Assembly (NCBI GenBank): GCA_902524995.1 | Contig: CABZFJ010000010.1 | Coordinates: 1-33,456 of the forward strand | Origin: an uncultured Pelagibacteraceae bacterium | GTDB taxonomy: Bacteria > Pseudomonadota > Alphaproteobacteria > Pelagibacterales > Pelagibacteraceae | Length of the DNA: 33,456 nucleotides | Direction of reading: 5' to 3' | In this document: positions 24,631 to 32,172 of the stretch, piece after piece | Numbering within the stretch: position 1 is the first letter of the stretch | Layout of the letters: each line of letters opens with the position of its first letter | Notes under the pieces: model-generated | Told to the model about the DNA's origin: nothing | What the model saw: only the letters and a program-made list of their open reading frames with translations | The model's database searches: none | Made by a program: the position numbers and the translations under genes

Positions 24631-26112
24631 CTATCTCATCGAAAAAGGATCAAGAGTTGGCTCGTCAGATGTATAGTACCAGGTAGTTTTTACCCTAGTG
24701 TAATCTTTAATAGATTCTAAACCAGCCTCTTTTCCGTATCCACTATCTTTTATTCCACCAAATGGTGCTGATGGAGAAATTAAACGATAAGTATTAACAA
24801 AAGTAATACCTGCTCTAATTGCTTTTGAAACTCTTAGTCCTTTTGCAAAATCACTTGTATAAACTCCAGATGACAATCCATATTGATTATCATTCATCTT
24901 AGAAATTACTTCTTCTTCATCATCAAACTTCATTACAGAAAGAACAGGTCCAAACAATTCATTTTCAGCTGCTGGTAAATTATGGTTATCACATTCAATA
25001 ATAGTTGGCGGAAAATAATATCCTTCATTAGAAAAAGGATGTCTTTCACCCCCACATCTAACTTTTCCACCTTGTTCGGCCGTTAGTTTGATATTTTTTT
25101 CTATGACCTCTAATTGTTTAAAATTACTTAATGGTCCCATTTCTGTTTCAGGATCCATGGGAGCACCAATTTTTATTTTTTCAGCCCTTGAAATTAATTT
25201 ATCTAAAAATTCGCTATAAATATTTTTTTGGAGGTATAATCTGGAGCCTGCTATACAACTTTGACCACTTGCTCCAAATATTCCTGCTGTAATACCATTA
25301 ATTGCATTCTCTTGTTTTGCATCATCAAAAACAGCAACTGGACTTTTACCACCTAGTTCTAAGCTAACTTCTGATAAATTTTCGGCAGAGTTTCTAATTA
25401 TATGTCGCGCAGTTTCGGGGCCACCTGTAAAAGCTACTTTTTCAACCAAGTTATGAGTTGTTAATGCTTTCCCACATGGATCACCAAATCCTGTGATAAC
25501 ATTTACTACACCTTTTGGTATTCCTGTCTCTTCTATTAGTTTTGCAAATTCAAACATTACAGCAGGTGCTAACTCAGAAGATTTTATTACAACTGTATTT
25601 CCCATTGCTAGAGCAGGAGCTAGCTTCGTTGCTGTTAAAAACATTTGAGAATTCCATGGTACTATTGCTGCAATTACACCTATTGGTATTCGGGTTGTAA
25701 TAGCCTGGATATTCGGTTTATCTATTGGTAATACAGTACCTTCTACTTTATCAGCCAACCCAGCGTAATAATCATAATATTCAGCAATATATATGGCTTG
25801 TTTATTTGTTTCTCTAAAAAGCTTTCCAGTGTCTATTGTTTCAATTTTTCCAAGAAGTTCTGCATTTTCTCTTAACTTGTTTCCGATTGCTCTTAAAAAT
25901 TTTGCCCTGTCTCTTGGTAACAACTTTGACCATTCTTCTTCAAATGCGTTATGAGCAGCTTTTACAGCCTTATCTACATCACTGGCGCTAGCTTCAGGTA
26001 CTCTTGCCCAAGGTTTATTGTTTTCTGGGTTTAATGTTTCAAATGTTTTATCAGTGTCAGAGTCTAACCATTCTCCATCAATAAACATTTTATAATTTTT
26101 TAATTCAGTCAT
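24631..26112 (-). CDS. NAD(P)-dependent aldehyde dehydrogenase
   Basis: The 493-residue enzyme belongs to the ALDH superfamily and oxidises an aldehyde to a carboxylate. Catalytic Glu252 lies in SLELGGKSPV and the nucleophile Cys286 in GASGQSCIAGSRL. The NAD-binding PWNSQMFLT (152-160) and the C-terminal SAPFGGIKDSGYGKEAG are present. Length is normal. It is the last gene of the four-gene operon LLM oxidoreductase, AA_synth, alpha/beta hydrolase, ALDH, overlapping the hydrolase by 8 bases, so it probably oxidises an aldehyde made upstream in that pathway. Many betaine- or hydroxymuconic-semialdehyde-type enzymes look similar, so the exact substrate is not readable. Confidence 0.93.
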   Translation of the reverse strand: MTELKNYKMFIDGEWLDSDTDKTFETLNPENNKPWARVPEASASDVDKAVKAAHNAFEEEWSKLLPRDRAKFLRAIGNKLRENAELLGKIETIDTGKLFRETNKQAIYIAEYYDYYAGLADKVEGTVLPIDKPNIQAITTRIPIGVIAAIVPWNSQMFLTATKLAPALAMGNTVVIKSSELAPAVMFEFAKLIEETGIPKGVVNVITGFGDPCGKALTTHNLVEKVAFTGGPETARHIIRNSAENLSEVSLELGGKSPVAVFDDAKQENAINGITAGIFGASGQSCIAGSRLYLQKNIYSEFLDKLISRAEKIKIGAPMDPETEMGPLSNFKQLEVIEKNIKLTAEQGGKVRCGGERHPFSNEGYYFPPTIIECDNHNLPAAENELFGPVLSVMKFDDEEEVISKMNDNQYGLSSGVYTSDFAKGLRVSKAIRAGITFVNTYRLISPSAPFGGIKDSGYGKEAGLESIKDYTRVKTTWYYTSDEPTLDPFSMR

Positions 26113-26875
26113 TAATTAACTCTTTGATAGCTTTATTTACATCATACGAATACTCGATACCACAAAGATGTTTTCCTTTAGGAATAATTTTAACATATGA
26201 ATTATTAATAACCTTACTTAAATTATTTGACATTTCAGGAGTTGAACCATCGTCATTTTCTCCAGTAATTACAAGTGTTTTTATATTAATTTTTTCAAAA
26301 ACTTCTTCATCTTTATGTGTTACGAATAATTCATAAACTTTAAGAAAATTTTCCACATCGTTTTCATCTAAAATTTTTATTATTTTATTTTTCTCAGATA
26401 TATGGTTTTCTAAAAAATCATCTGATAACCATCTTGTAAGAGATGAATGTGGTATTTTTTTTTCCTTTTTCATATTTTCAAATCTATCATTAACTAATTT
26501 TTGTTGCTCGTTACTTCTATTAAAAATTGATCCAAATAATGTTAAACTTTTAAGTTTGTCACAATAATTCGTTGCAAAATTTCTTGCAATTAAAGATCCA
26601 ATAGAAAAACCAACTAGATGAATTTTATCTATCGCTAAATGATTTAATAAATTTATTAATTGGTTGGTAAAATCATCAAATGAAATAGTATTTAAATTTA
26701 AAGGTGTTTTTCCGTGTCCAAGAATATCGTAAACGAGTACTGTATTTTCAAATTCTCTTATTTGATTATCCCAAATAGAATGATTTAAACCAACGCCATG
26801 TATAAAAACAATTGGCACATCTTCCTTTTTGTTAATTAGATAAAAAGTACCATTGGAATCAAAACCACTTTCCAT
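26105..26875 (-). CDS. Alpha/beta hydrolase
   Basis: The 256-residue protein has the alpha/beta hydrolase fold: oxyanion motif VFIHGVGLNHSIWD (23-36), GHGKTPL, the nucleophile elbow LVGFSIGS with Ser91, an acid in VITGENDDGSTP and the catalytic His in PKGKHLCGIE. It resembles the 3-oxoadipate enol-lactonase / RutD-like group, which hydrolyse lactones, esters or carbamates. It begins 3 bases after the AA_synth gene ends and overlaps the ALDH gene by 8 bases. The neighbours suggest it opens or hydrolyses a product of the flavin oxidoreductase. The substrate is unknown. Confidence 0.88.
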   Translation of the reverse strand: MESGFDSNGTFYLINKKEDVPIVFIHGVGLNHSIWDNQIREFENTVLVYDILGHGKTPLNLNTISFDDFTNQLINLLNHLAIDKIHLVGFSIGSLIARNFATNYCDKLKSLTLFGSIFNRSNEQQKLVNDRFENMKKEKKIPHSSLTRWLSDDFLENHISEKNKIIKILDENDVENFLKVYELFVTHKDEEVFEKINIKTLVITGENDDGSTPEMSNNLSKVINNSYVKIIPKGKHLCGIEYSYDVNKAIKELIND

Positions 26876-26878
26876 TTT

Positions 26879-27466
26879 TTATTTCGGTTCAATGCCCATC
26901 TCTTTCATATCTTGATATCTATCACCTGTTCTTGCATGTGCTCTTCCAGATGAAGCACCTCCGATCGCAATAACTATTTCATCATCAAATGGTGCATCAT
27001 GAATAGTAAATTCATGTGTTAAGTAATAAGGTCTTAATCCTGCATCAGTTTTATGCATCATTGGTATTGAAATTTTTGATCCTGCTGGTCCTCTTGTATT
27101 TGTAAAGCTTAAATAGGATGTACCACCTACCGCATCTCTAAATTTATTACCAAACCTTAGGGTATGTATAAAAGCGGATGCATGTTCTATTTCACCTTTT
27201 AGTCCTACAACACCTGCCTTGCCATAAGCTAAAATTTTTTCAGGAGCTCCTATTTCTTTTATCAATTCTGAAACTAAAAAATCCCCAAGCTTAGGTGCTA
27301 AATCTAAAATTATTGGTTTCAAATCTTCAACAAAACCTTGTCCATCCCATGGATTTTTAATTACTGCTGCAACTGAAACTAATAAAACTGGATCTTTTGC
27401 TTTCTTGCCTCCTTCAATAAATGATTTATCTACAAATTTTGCAAATTTTCTAAGTTCTAGTTCCAT
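26879..27466 (-). CDS. AA_synth (DUF1185) family protein
   Basis: The 195-residue protein matches the family often annotated 'amino acid synthesis family protein' (PF06684, DUF1185), whose reaction is not established. Recognisable segments are VSVAAVIKNPWDGQGFVEDL (29-48), the block LAYGKAGVVGLKGEIEHASA, and the C-terminal IAIGGASSGRAHARTGDR. There is no signal peptide or membrane segment. Its ATG overlaps the stop of the LLM gene by one base, and the hydrolase follows after 3 bases, so it is embedded in a catabolic-looking operon. That context argues for a role as an enzyme or accessory factor in degradation rather than in amino-acid synthesis. Confidence 0.82.
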   Translation of the reverse strand: MELELRKFAKFVDKSFIEGGKKAKDPVLLVSVAAVIKNPWDGQGFVEDLKPIILDLAPKLGDFLVSELIKEIGAPEKILAYGKAGVVGLKGEIEHASAFIHTLRFGNKFRDAVGGTSYLSFTNTRGPAGSKISIPMMHKTDAGLRPYYLTHEFTIHDAPFDDEIVIAIGGASSGRAHARTGDRYQDMKEMGIEPK

Positions 27467-28632
27467 TAACTAGCTTTTTCCAAGTCTGACGAATTTAAAT
27501 TAATTTTTGGTATTACTTCATCATTAAATAACTTAATACTTCTCATGCAATCTTCATGGTTCATTCCAGGAAAGTTCGACCAAACTTGAAGGTTTTGTAA
27601 ATTTAACTCAGATTTTAATTCATTTATTTTATTTACAACATATTCAGGTGTGCCAAATAATAAATTTCTTTTATGTAAAAAATTGTAGTCTAACAAATCT
27701 AATTTATTTTTAGTTTCAGGTAGTTCTTCTCCTGGATCCATATGGTTACCAAGACCTCTCCAATGACAAACCCATTTCATATAATTGATAATGTGTTCAC
27801 CTGCTAATTTTTCAGCTTCTTGCATAGTTTCTGCAACAAACATGTCTCTGACAAGTGAAACACCTTCGCCAAGAGCAACGTCTCTATTTTCAGCTTCAGA
27901 TTTTGCTTGTTGGTAAATTTCAAATCTTTTTTTTAGAGCTTTTACTGTTGGAATCCACATAATAGTATTTAATCCATTTCGAGCCGCCCATTCAATTGAT
28001 CTGGCTCCATCCACAACTTGCCAAATCGGAGGATGAGGAGCTTGTTTAGGTTTGGGAACAACACTCAATTTTTTTATCTCGTTTGTTTCAGTATCAACAA
28101 ATTTTTTATTTGGTGGACTCATATCATGTTGCCAAACAAAATTAGGTGCTGGGTAAGTGTAGAATTCACCTTCATGACTGAAAAATTCTTCAGTCCAAGC
28201 TTTTTTCATAATAGTCAGAGTTTCTTCAAATAATCTAAAATTTTTTGCTTGGTCTTTAAGATCTGCCTCTTTATTCATATTTAGAGCTTCTCTTCCATAT
28301 ACACCCCTTCCTATTCCTACTTCTACTCTTCCATTTGATAGTTGATCTAATAATGCAATATCTTCGGCTAGTCTGATTGGATTATGAAATGTTATCACAT
28401 TACATGCTTGTCCAATCCTAATTTGTTTTGTTCTTGCGGCAGCATCAGCTCCCATCATCAAAGGATTTGTGCAAGACTCCATTCCTTCATGGTTAAAATG
28501 ATGTTCGGTATACCAAATTGAATCCCAACTATTTTCATCACAGTAATTTGTGATTTGTCTAGTTTCTTCTAATAAAGTTTCGTATGGTTTATGTTTCCAA
28601 TTAGTGGTGTTACAAAAGTATCCAAATCTCAT
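27466..28632 (-). CDS. LLM-class flavin-dependent oxidoreductase (luciferase-like)
   Basis: The 388-residue protein is of the bacterial-luciferase-like monooxygenase family, which uses reduced FMN or F420 to oxidise small molecules. Diagnostic blocks are SIWYTEHHFNHEG (38-50), IRIGQACNVITFHNPIRLAEDIALLDQLS and GRVEVGIGRGVYGREA. The SD AAAGGAG lies 6-8 bases before the ATG, partly inside an inverted repeat. The gene heads a four-gene operon. No flavin reductase is next to it, so an FMN reductase must come from elsewhere or the enzyme uses bound flavin. Oxidative opening of a heterocycle or sulphonate cleavage are both compatible with the family. Confidence 0.92.
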   Translation of the reverse strand: MRFGYFCNTTNWKHKPYETLLEETRQITNYCDENSWDSIWYTEHHFNHEGMESCTNPLMMGADAAARTKQIRIGQACNVITFHNPIRLAEDIALLDQLSNGRVEVGIGRGVYGREALNMNKEADLKDQAKNFRLFEETLTIMKKAWTEEFFSHEGEFYTYPAPNFVWQHDMSPPNKKFVDTETNEIKKLSVVPKPKQAPHPPIWQVVDGARSIEWAARNGLNTIMWIPTVKALKKRFEIYQQAKSEAENRDVALGEGVSLVRDMFVAETMQEAEKLAGEHIINYMKWVCHWRGLGNHMDPGEELPETKNKLDLLDYNFLHKRNLLFGTPEYVVNKINELKSELNLQNLQVWSNFPGMNHEDCMRSIKLFNDEVIPKINLNSSDLEKAS

Positions 28633-28640
28633 AAAGTCTC

Positions 28641-28661
28641 CTTTAAAATTTACTTTTAAAG
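28641..28661. promoter_or_regulatory. Inverted repeat overlapping the ribosome binding site of the LLM operon
   Basis: CTTTAAAA (28641-28648) and TTTTAAAG (28654-28661) form a perfect 8-bp arm pair with a 5-base loop. On the minus strand the 3' arm runs into the SD (TTTTAAAGGAG), 8 bases before the ATG at 28632. It could be an operator or an RNA hairpin that hides the SD. It is AT-rich, so the stem is weak and may be chance in this base composition. Confidence 0.4.
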
Positions 28662-28689
28662 ACGACCGATCCCACTTTCGTAATATTTA

Positions 28690-28704
28690 ATAACGACGAG
28701 TTAT
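28690..28704. promoter_or_regulatory. Possible operator dyad upstream of the LLM operon
   Basis: ATAAC-gacga-GTTAT is an inverted repeat of 5-bp arms with a 5-base spacer, about 60 bases upstream of the LLM start codon where a promoter is expected. It has the size of a repressor half-site pair, but no regulator gene is adjacent. Confidence 0.25.
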
Positions 28705-28755
28705 GTATCGCTTTATAAATGAATATTATTATTTTGGTGAAAATTTTCAATAGAA

Positions 28756-29625
28756 TTATTTAATCGTATCAACTTTATCTATATTATTTAGTGAATTATT
28801 GAGCTCCTCTAAGTTTTCTCTTCTTGAAATATATATTATGTAGAGAGCAAAAATTACCACAGATGCTAAGGGAATTGCAGTTATAATACTAATGTAATCT
28901 GCAACAAGAATTAAATAAATAGCATAAAAAAGAATAGACCGAATGATAACTGTAGATTTAAATATAGCGATAATTGCTAAGGAATGTTTTATTAAGTTTA
29001 TAAAGCTCATTTTGGATGGACCAAAATATCTTGTGCCCCTTATGGATGGAGATGATGATCTATCTTTTTCTAGCTTTGCCAAAGCTCCAGAGAAACTGCA
29101 CCAAGTAGATTTATCGTTTATTAATTTCTCGACAGTTGATTTTGGAAGACATGTATAATTTCCAAATTTTATAGAGTGACCAGTAAATACATAGGTGATT
29201 ATTTTATGCAAATGATAACAAGTTTTAAAAATAATATTTTCAGATCTTTTTACTCTTTCTCCTACAATTGGTTTTCCTTCATCATAATTAATATACTCAA
29301 GAAAACTTTTGATTTCTTCAGGTCTATCTTCACCATCTGAGTCCATTGGAATTACATAATTAAATTCTTTATTTTGAAATATATGTTTAAGTCCTATTGC
29401 AATACATCTTCCATGTCCTTGATTATTCTTAATATTTAAAATTTCAATCGATGATAAATTTTCTGTATTGGAGATAAAGGTTGGTTTTTCTTCAGTTGAT
29501 GCATCATTAACTATGACTAGAGAAAATTCAGCATCTAAGTCTTTTACAATTGTATTTATTTCTTCAATTAATTTTGAAGCTGATTTCCAGTCATTATAAA
29601 CTGGGGTTAAAATAGTAATTTTCAT
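28756..29625 (-). CDS. GT2 polyprenyl-phosphate sugar transferase (DPM1/GtrB-like)
   Basis: The 289-residue protein starts with a GT-A family 2 domain: ITILTPVYNDWKSA (3-16), VIVNDAST (37-44), GHGRCIAIGLKH (70-81) and the metal-binding MDSDGEDRPEEI with Asp95 and Asp97. Two hydrophobic segments follow at about 222-240 and 245-270, the layout of enzymes such as GtrB that make undecaprenyl-phosphate sugars at the cytoplasmic face. With the ArnT/GT39-like gene and a small membrane ORF directly upstream, it forms a likely lipid-linked sugar donor/transfer system. The sugar cannot be read from sequence. Confidence 0.85.
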   Translation of the reverse strand: MKITILTPVYNDWKSASKLIEEINTIVKDLDAEFSLVIVNDASTEEKPTFISNTENLSSIEILNIKNNQGHGRCIAIGLKHIFQNKEFNYVIPMDSDGEDRPEEIKSFLEYINYDEGKPIVGERVKRSENIIFKTCYHLHKIITYVFTGHSIKFGNYTCLPKSTVEKLINDKSTWCSFSGALAKLEKDRSSSPSIRGTRYFGPSKMSFINLIKHSLAIIAIFKSTVIIRSILFYAIYLILVADYISIITAIPLASVVIFALYIIYISRRENLEELNNSLNNIDKVDTIK

Positions 29626-29629
29626 TTAT

Positions 29630-29734
29630 TTAACTTGCAAGCAACCTCAGCAAAGAAGCTACAATTCCATGTCCGGATAACTCGATAATTACAACAATAA
29701 AGACGATGAAAAGTATGTTTTTATTGAATTTCAT
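29630..29734 (-). CDS. 34-residue single-pass membrane microprotein
   Basis: An unbroken ORF of 34 codons plus TAA fits between the GT39-like and GT2 genes, with 2 bases to the upstream stop and 4 bases to the downstream ATG. The peptide begins MKFNKNILFIVFIV, with three basic residues before a strongly hydrophobic stretch of about 12 residues, then IELSGHGIVASLLRLLAS. It would have one membrane helix with a positive-inside N-terminus. Its exact fit in the operon, at a spacing too tight for noncoding sequence in this genome, is the main evidence. I know no matching family. Conservation of the ORF across relatives would decide it. Confidence 0.6.
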   Translation of the reverse strand: MKFNKNILFIVFIVVIIELSGHGIVASLLRLLAS

Positions 29735-29736
29735 AT

Positions 29737-31062
29737 CTAAGACCCAACACAAACCTTATCAATACACATATATTTTTCAAATGAATTCAATTTTTCTTTT
29801 GTAACAAAGCCTTTCCAAATAGGTCTTGAATTAATGTGATATGATAAATTTCCAGCTGCCCATTCATCACCAAGCACATATTTAATTGGTTCATCATGTT
29901 GCTCATTCCATGCCATTTGAACTTTTATAGCTATGTCCCTCCCGGGATAATCAGTCCTTTTATCAGTCTGAGATATTGAGACATAACCATACAAAATTGG
30001 AGATAATAAAAATAAAAATATAAATCCTATTAAAAAAGAATTTAGTTTCTTAATGTTTATTTGAGTTTTCAAAAGGTAAATAAATAAAGTTCCAAAGAAT
30101 AAGTAAAAAGGTGTCATCCACATAGTTCTAATTTTTGATCCGGTTATTAGCGCTGTCATAAAAACCAGAACAATTGGGACTAAATTAATAAATATTAAAA
30201 ATAAAAGTTTTTCATCTTTTAAATTTAATTTTTTAGGAATTTTTTTCATTAGTAACCAGACTAAAATTAAAAATGGCACTAAAATTCCAATCTGTTTTAA
30301 TATAAATATCAATGGGTATTTAAGATGATTTATTATCTGACCTTCGTCCATACCTGCACGAGTAAAACCATATTTAATAGTAATAAAATCATTATTGAAT
30401 AACCAAATTATGTGTGGAATCAAAATTACAAAAAATACTTCTAAGGAAACTAAGTATTTAAAATCAAATTTTTTACTTTTTTTAAAAAAAATTAAATAAG
30501 CAAATAATAAATCTATAGCAACTAATAAGTAAATAAAAAAATATTTAGATAAAATTCCAAGTGCTGCTGCAACACCTAACAAGATACAATCATAGAGTTC
30601 AACTTTTTTACTATTATATATTTTCCAAGTATAATAAACCGTTAAACACCAAAAAGGTAATTGGCAAACATTTACATTAAATTCTGGGGTTGTAAAGTTA
30701 TAGAAGTATATCCCTTCAATAAGAAAAACTGATAATAAACTTAAAGTACCATCATTGAGAATTTCCTGTGATAGTTTAAAAATAATAAAAAAAGATACCA
30801 CCACAAAAATTTGACTTAAAAAATAATAAGCCCAATCTTGTGGTCCAAATATTTGGAAATAAACTTCTGGAAAAAATGCACTTAGTGGTGGATGTTTATT
30901 AAATCCCCAATCTAAATTACTACCCCAAGCCAAAGCTTCAATTGTATCTAAAGGTAAATTTGAGTTTGTGATCGAAGGAATAACTGTCCATAGAATTAAG
31001 TGAGTCGTTGCAAAAATATAAAAAATATTATTTATATTTCTTTTGTTTAAGGCCATTTTCAT
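29737..31062 (-). CDS. GT-C membrane glycosyltransferase (GT39/ArnT-like)
   Basis: The protein has about 441 residues with some ten to eleven membrane segments and a short periplasmic C-terminal tail. The first luminal loop carries LPLDTIEALAWG (37-48), with the acidic pair Asp39 and Glu42, and FNKHPPLSAFF, both typical of GT39/GT83 enzymes, which use polyprenyl-phosphate sugars as donors. An ATG at 31062 (MKMALNKRN) is preferred over an in-frame GTG at 31092 because the GTG lies inside the promoter of the divergent dksA. It reads into the 34-codon ORF and the GT2 gene, so donor maker and transferase are encoded together. The acceptor (lipid A, protein or glycan) is unknown. Confidence 0.85.
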   Translation of the reverse strand: MKMALNKRNINNIFYIFATTHLILWTVIPSITNSNLPLDTIEALAWGSNLDWGFNKHPPLSAFFPEVYFQIFGPQDWAYYFLSQIFVVVSFFIIFKLSQEILNDGTLSLLSVFLIEGIYFYNFTTPEFNVNVCQLPFWCLTVYYTWKIYNSKKVELYDCILLGVAAALGILSKYFFIYLLVAIDLLFAYLIFFKKSKKFDFKYLVSLEVFFVILIPHIIWLFNNDFITIKYGFTRAGMDEGQIINHLKYPLIFILKQIGILVPFLILVWLLMKKIPKKLNLKDEKLLFLIFINLVPIVLVFMTALITGSKIRTMWMTPFYLFFGTLFIYLLKTQINIKKLNSFLIGFIFLFLLSPILYGYVSISQTDKRTDYPGRDIAIKVQMAWNEQHDEPIKYVLGDEWAAGNLSYHINSRPIWKGFVTKEKLNSFEKYMCIDKVCVGS

Positions 31063-31085
31063 CAATCTATATGAATAAACCGTTC

Positions 31086-31113
31086 TTGACACTCATTTAT
31101 TCATGAATATATT
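31086..31113 (+). promoter_or_regulatory. dksA promoter
   Basis: TTGACA (31086-31091), a 16-base spacer and TATATT (31108-31113) form a good sigma-70 promoter, with transcription start expected near 31120 and the dksA ATG at 31136. It overlaps the 5' end of the divergent GT39-like gene. Confidence 0.65.
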
Positions 31114-31135
31114 CTCCAACTCAAAATAGCTAAGT

Positions 31136-31552
31136 ATGGTAAGAATTTCAAAAACTTATACTCCAAAAGAAAAAGAGAAATATATGTGCGCTAAACATTT
31201 AGCGTATTTTAAGATGAAATTAATGGAGTGGAAAAAAGATTTAAAGAGATCTAATAACGAGGCGATTTTTCAAGCATCAATGGATGATAATAGTGCATCA
31301 GCTGACATTGTTGATCAAGCAAGTTCATACACTGAAAAGAATGTAGAGATGAGAGCTATTAATAGACAAATCAAATTGATTTCTAAAATAGATGGTGCAT
31401 TGAAGAAAATTCAAAATGGAACTTACGGTTTTTGTGAAGAAACTGGTGAGCCTATCGGTTTAAAAAGATTAATGGCAAGACCTGTTGCAACTCTTTGCAT
31501 TGCAGCTCAAGAAAAACACGAAAAAGACGAAAAAGTTTACGCTGACGACTAA
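31136..31552 (+). CDS. dksA: DksA-type RNA polymerase-binding transcription factor, two-cysteine form
   Basis: DksA enters the RNA polymerase secondary channel and acts with ppGpp on rRNA and amino-acid promoters. The 138 residues keep the coiled-coil tip residues in SADIVDQAS (Asp57, Asp60, Ala62, matching E. coli Asp71, Asp74, Ala76). In the globular domain the usual four-Cys zinc finger is reduced to Cys100-x2-Thr103 and Cys121-x2-Ala124 (FCEETGEPIGLKRLMARP; TLCIAAQEKHE). This is similar to zinc-independent DksA2 of Pseudomonas, so the fold may not need zinc. Alphaproteobacterial DksA commonly shows such loss. It overlaps the end of the convergent GST gene by 4 bases. Confidence 0.92.
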   Translation: MVRISKTYTPKEKEKYMCAKHLAYFKMKLMEWKKDLKRSNNEAIFQASMDDNSASADIVDQASSYTEKNVEMRAINRQIKLISKIDGALKKIQNGTYGFCEETGEPIGLKRLMARPVATLCIAAQEKHEKDEKVYADD

Positions 31553-32172
31553 GGAAAATCTATTTCAGCATCTTTGTTTAGTGCTTTAAACCCTTTTACT
31601 ACAGCTGGACGTTCAGCAATTTCAACAAACCATTTAGATAGATTTTCAAAATTATTTAATCCAATATCGTGTCTTTTATGTCTTGCAATCCACGACCATG
31701 TAGCAATATCGGCAATAGAGTATTTATTATTTGCTAAAAACTTACTTTGAGCCAATCTAGCCTCAAGATCTTCGTAAATCTTTCTGGTGATTTTGAAGTA
31801 TCTTTCTTCACCCCACTCACTTTTGCCTTGATGGTAATAATGAAACTGATGATGTTGGCCTATCATTGGACCAACAATGGCCATTTGAGCCATCAACCAC
31901 TGATTTATATCTAGCCTGTCTGCTTCAGGATAGAGTTTGTTACTTTTCTCCCCTAAATACATAAGGATAACCCCAGATTCGAATACGGTCTTATTTTTTT
32001 CATGATCTATAATTACAGGAATTTTGTTAAAGGGACTAATTTTTTTAAATTCTGGCTTAAATTGATCTCCACTTAAATTAACTTTTGTAAGCTTGTACAT
32101 AAAACCAATTTCCTCTAACATGATGCTAATTTTCCATCCATTAGGAGTATCAGCAGTATAGAGTTCGATCAT
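31549..32172 (-). CDS. Glutathione S-transferase, YfcG-like (Nu class)
   Basis: The 207-residue protein has the thioredoxin-fold N-terminal domain with TADTPNGWKISIMLEEIG (6-23), where Thr9 and Asn11 match the glutathione-contact residues of E. coli YfcG, an enzyme with disulphide reductase activity. SPFNKIPVI and FESGVILMYLGEK are the glutathione-site blocks. The helical C-terminal domain contains NKYSIADIATWSWI. It overlaps the FNR gene by 4 bases, so it belongs to the ferredoxin-FNR-GST unit, which points to redox or stress metabolism. Confidence 0.9.
   Translation of the reverse strand: MIELYTADTPNGWKISIMLEEIGFMYKLTKVNLSGDQFKPEFKKISPFNKIPVIIDHEKNKTVFESGVILMYLGEKSNKLYPEADRLDINQWLMAQMAIVGPMIGQHHQFHYYHQGKSEWGEERYFKITRKIYEDLEARLAQSKFLANNKYSIADIATWSWIARHKRHDIGLNNFENLSKWFVEIAERPAVVKGFKALNKDAEIDFP

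Noticed and set aside
31063..31092. GTG at 31092 as the start of the GT39-like gene
   Set aside because: It overlaps the divergent dksA promoter and adds ten residues without similarity to the usual N-terminus; ATG at 31062 or 31056 is more likely.
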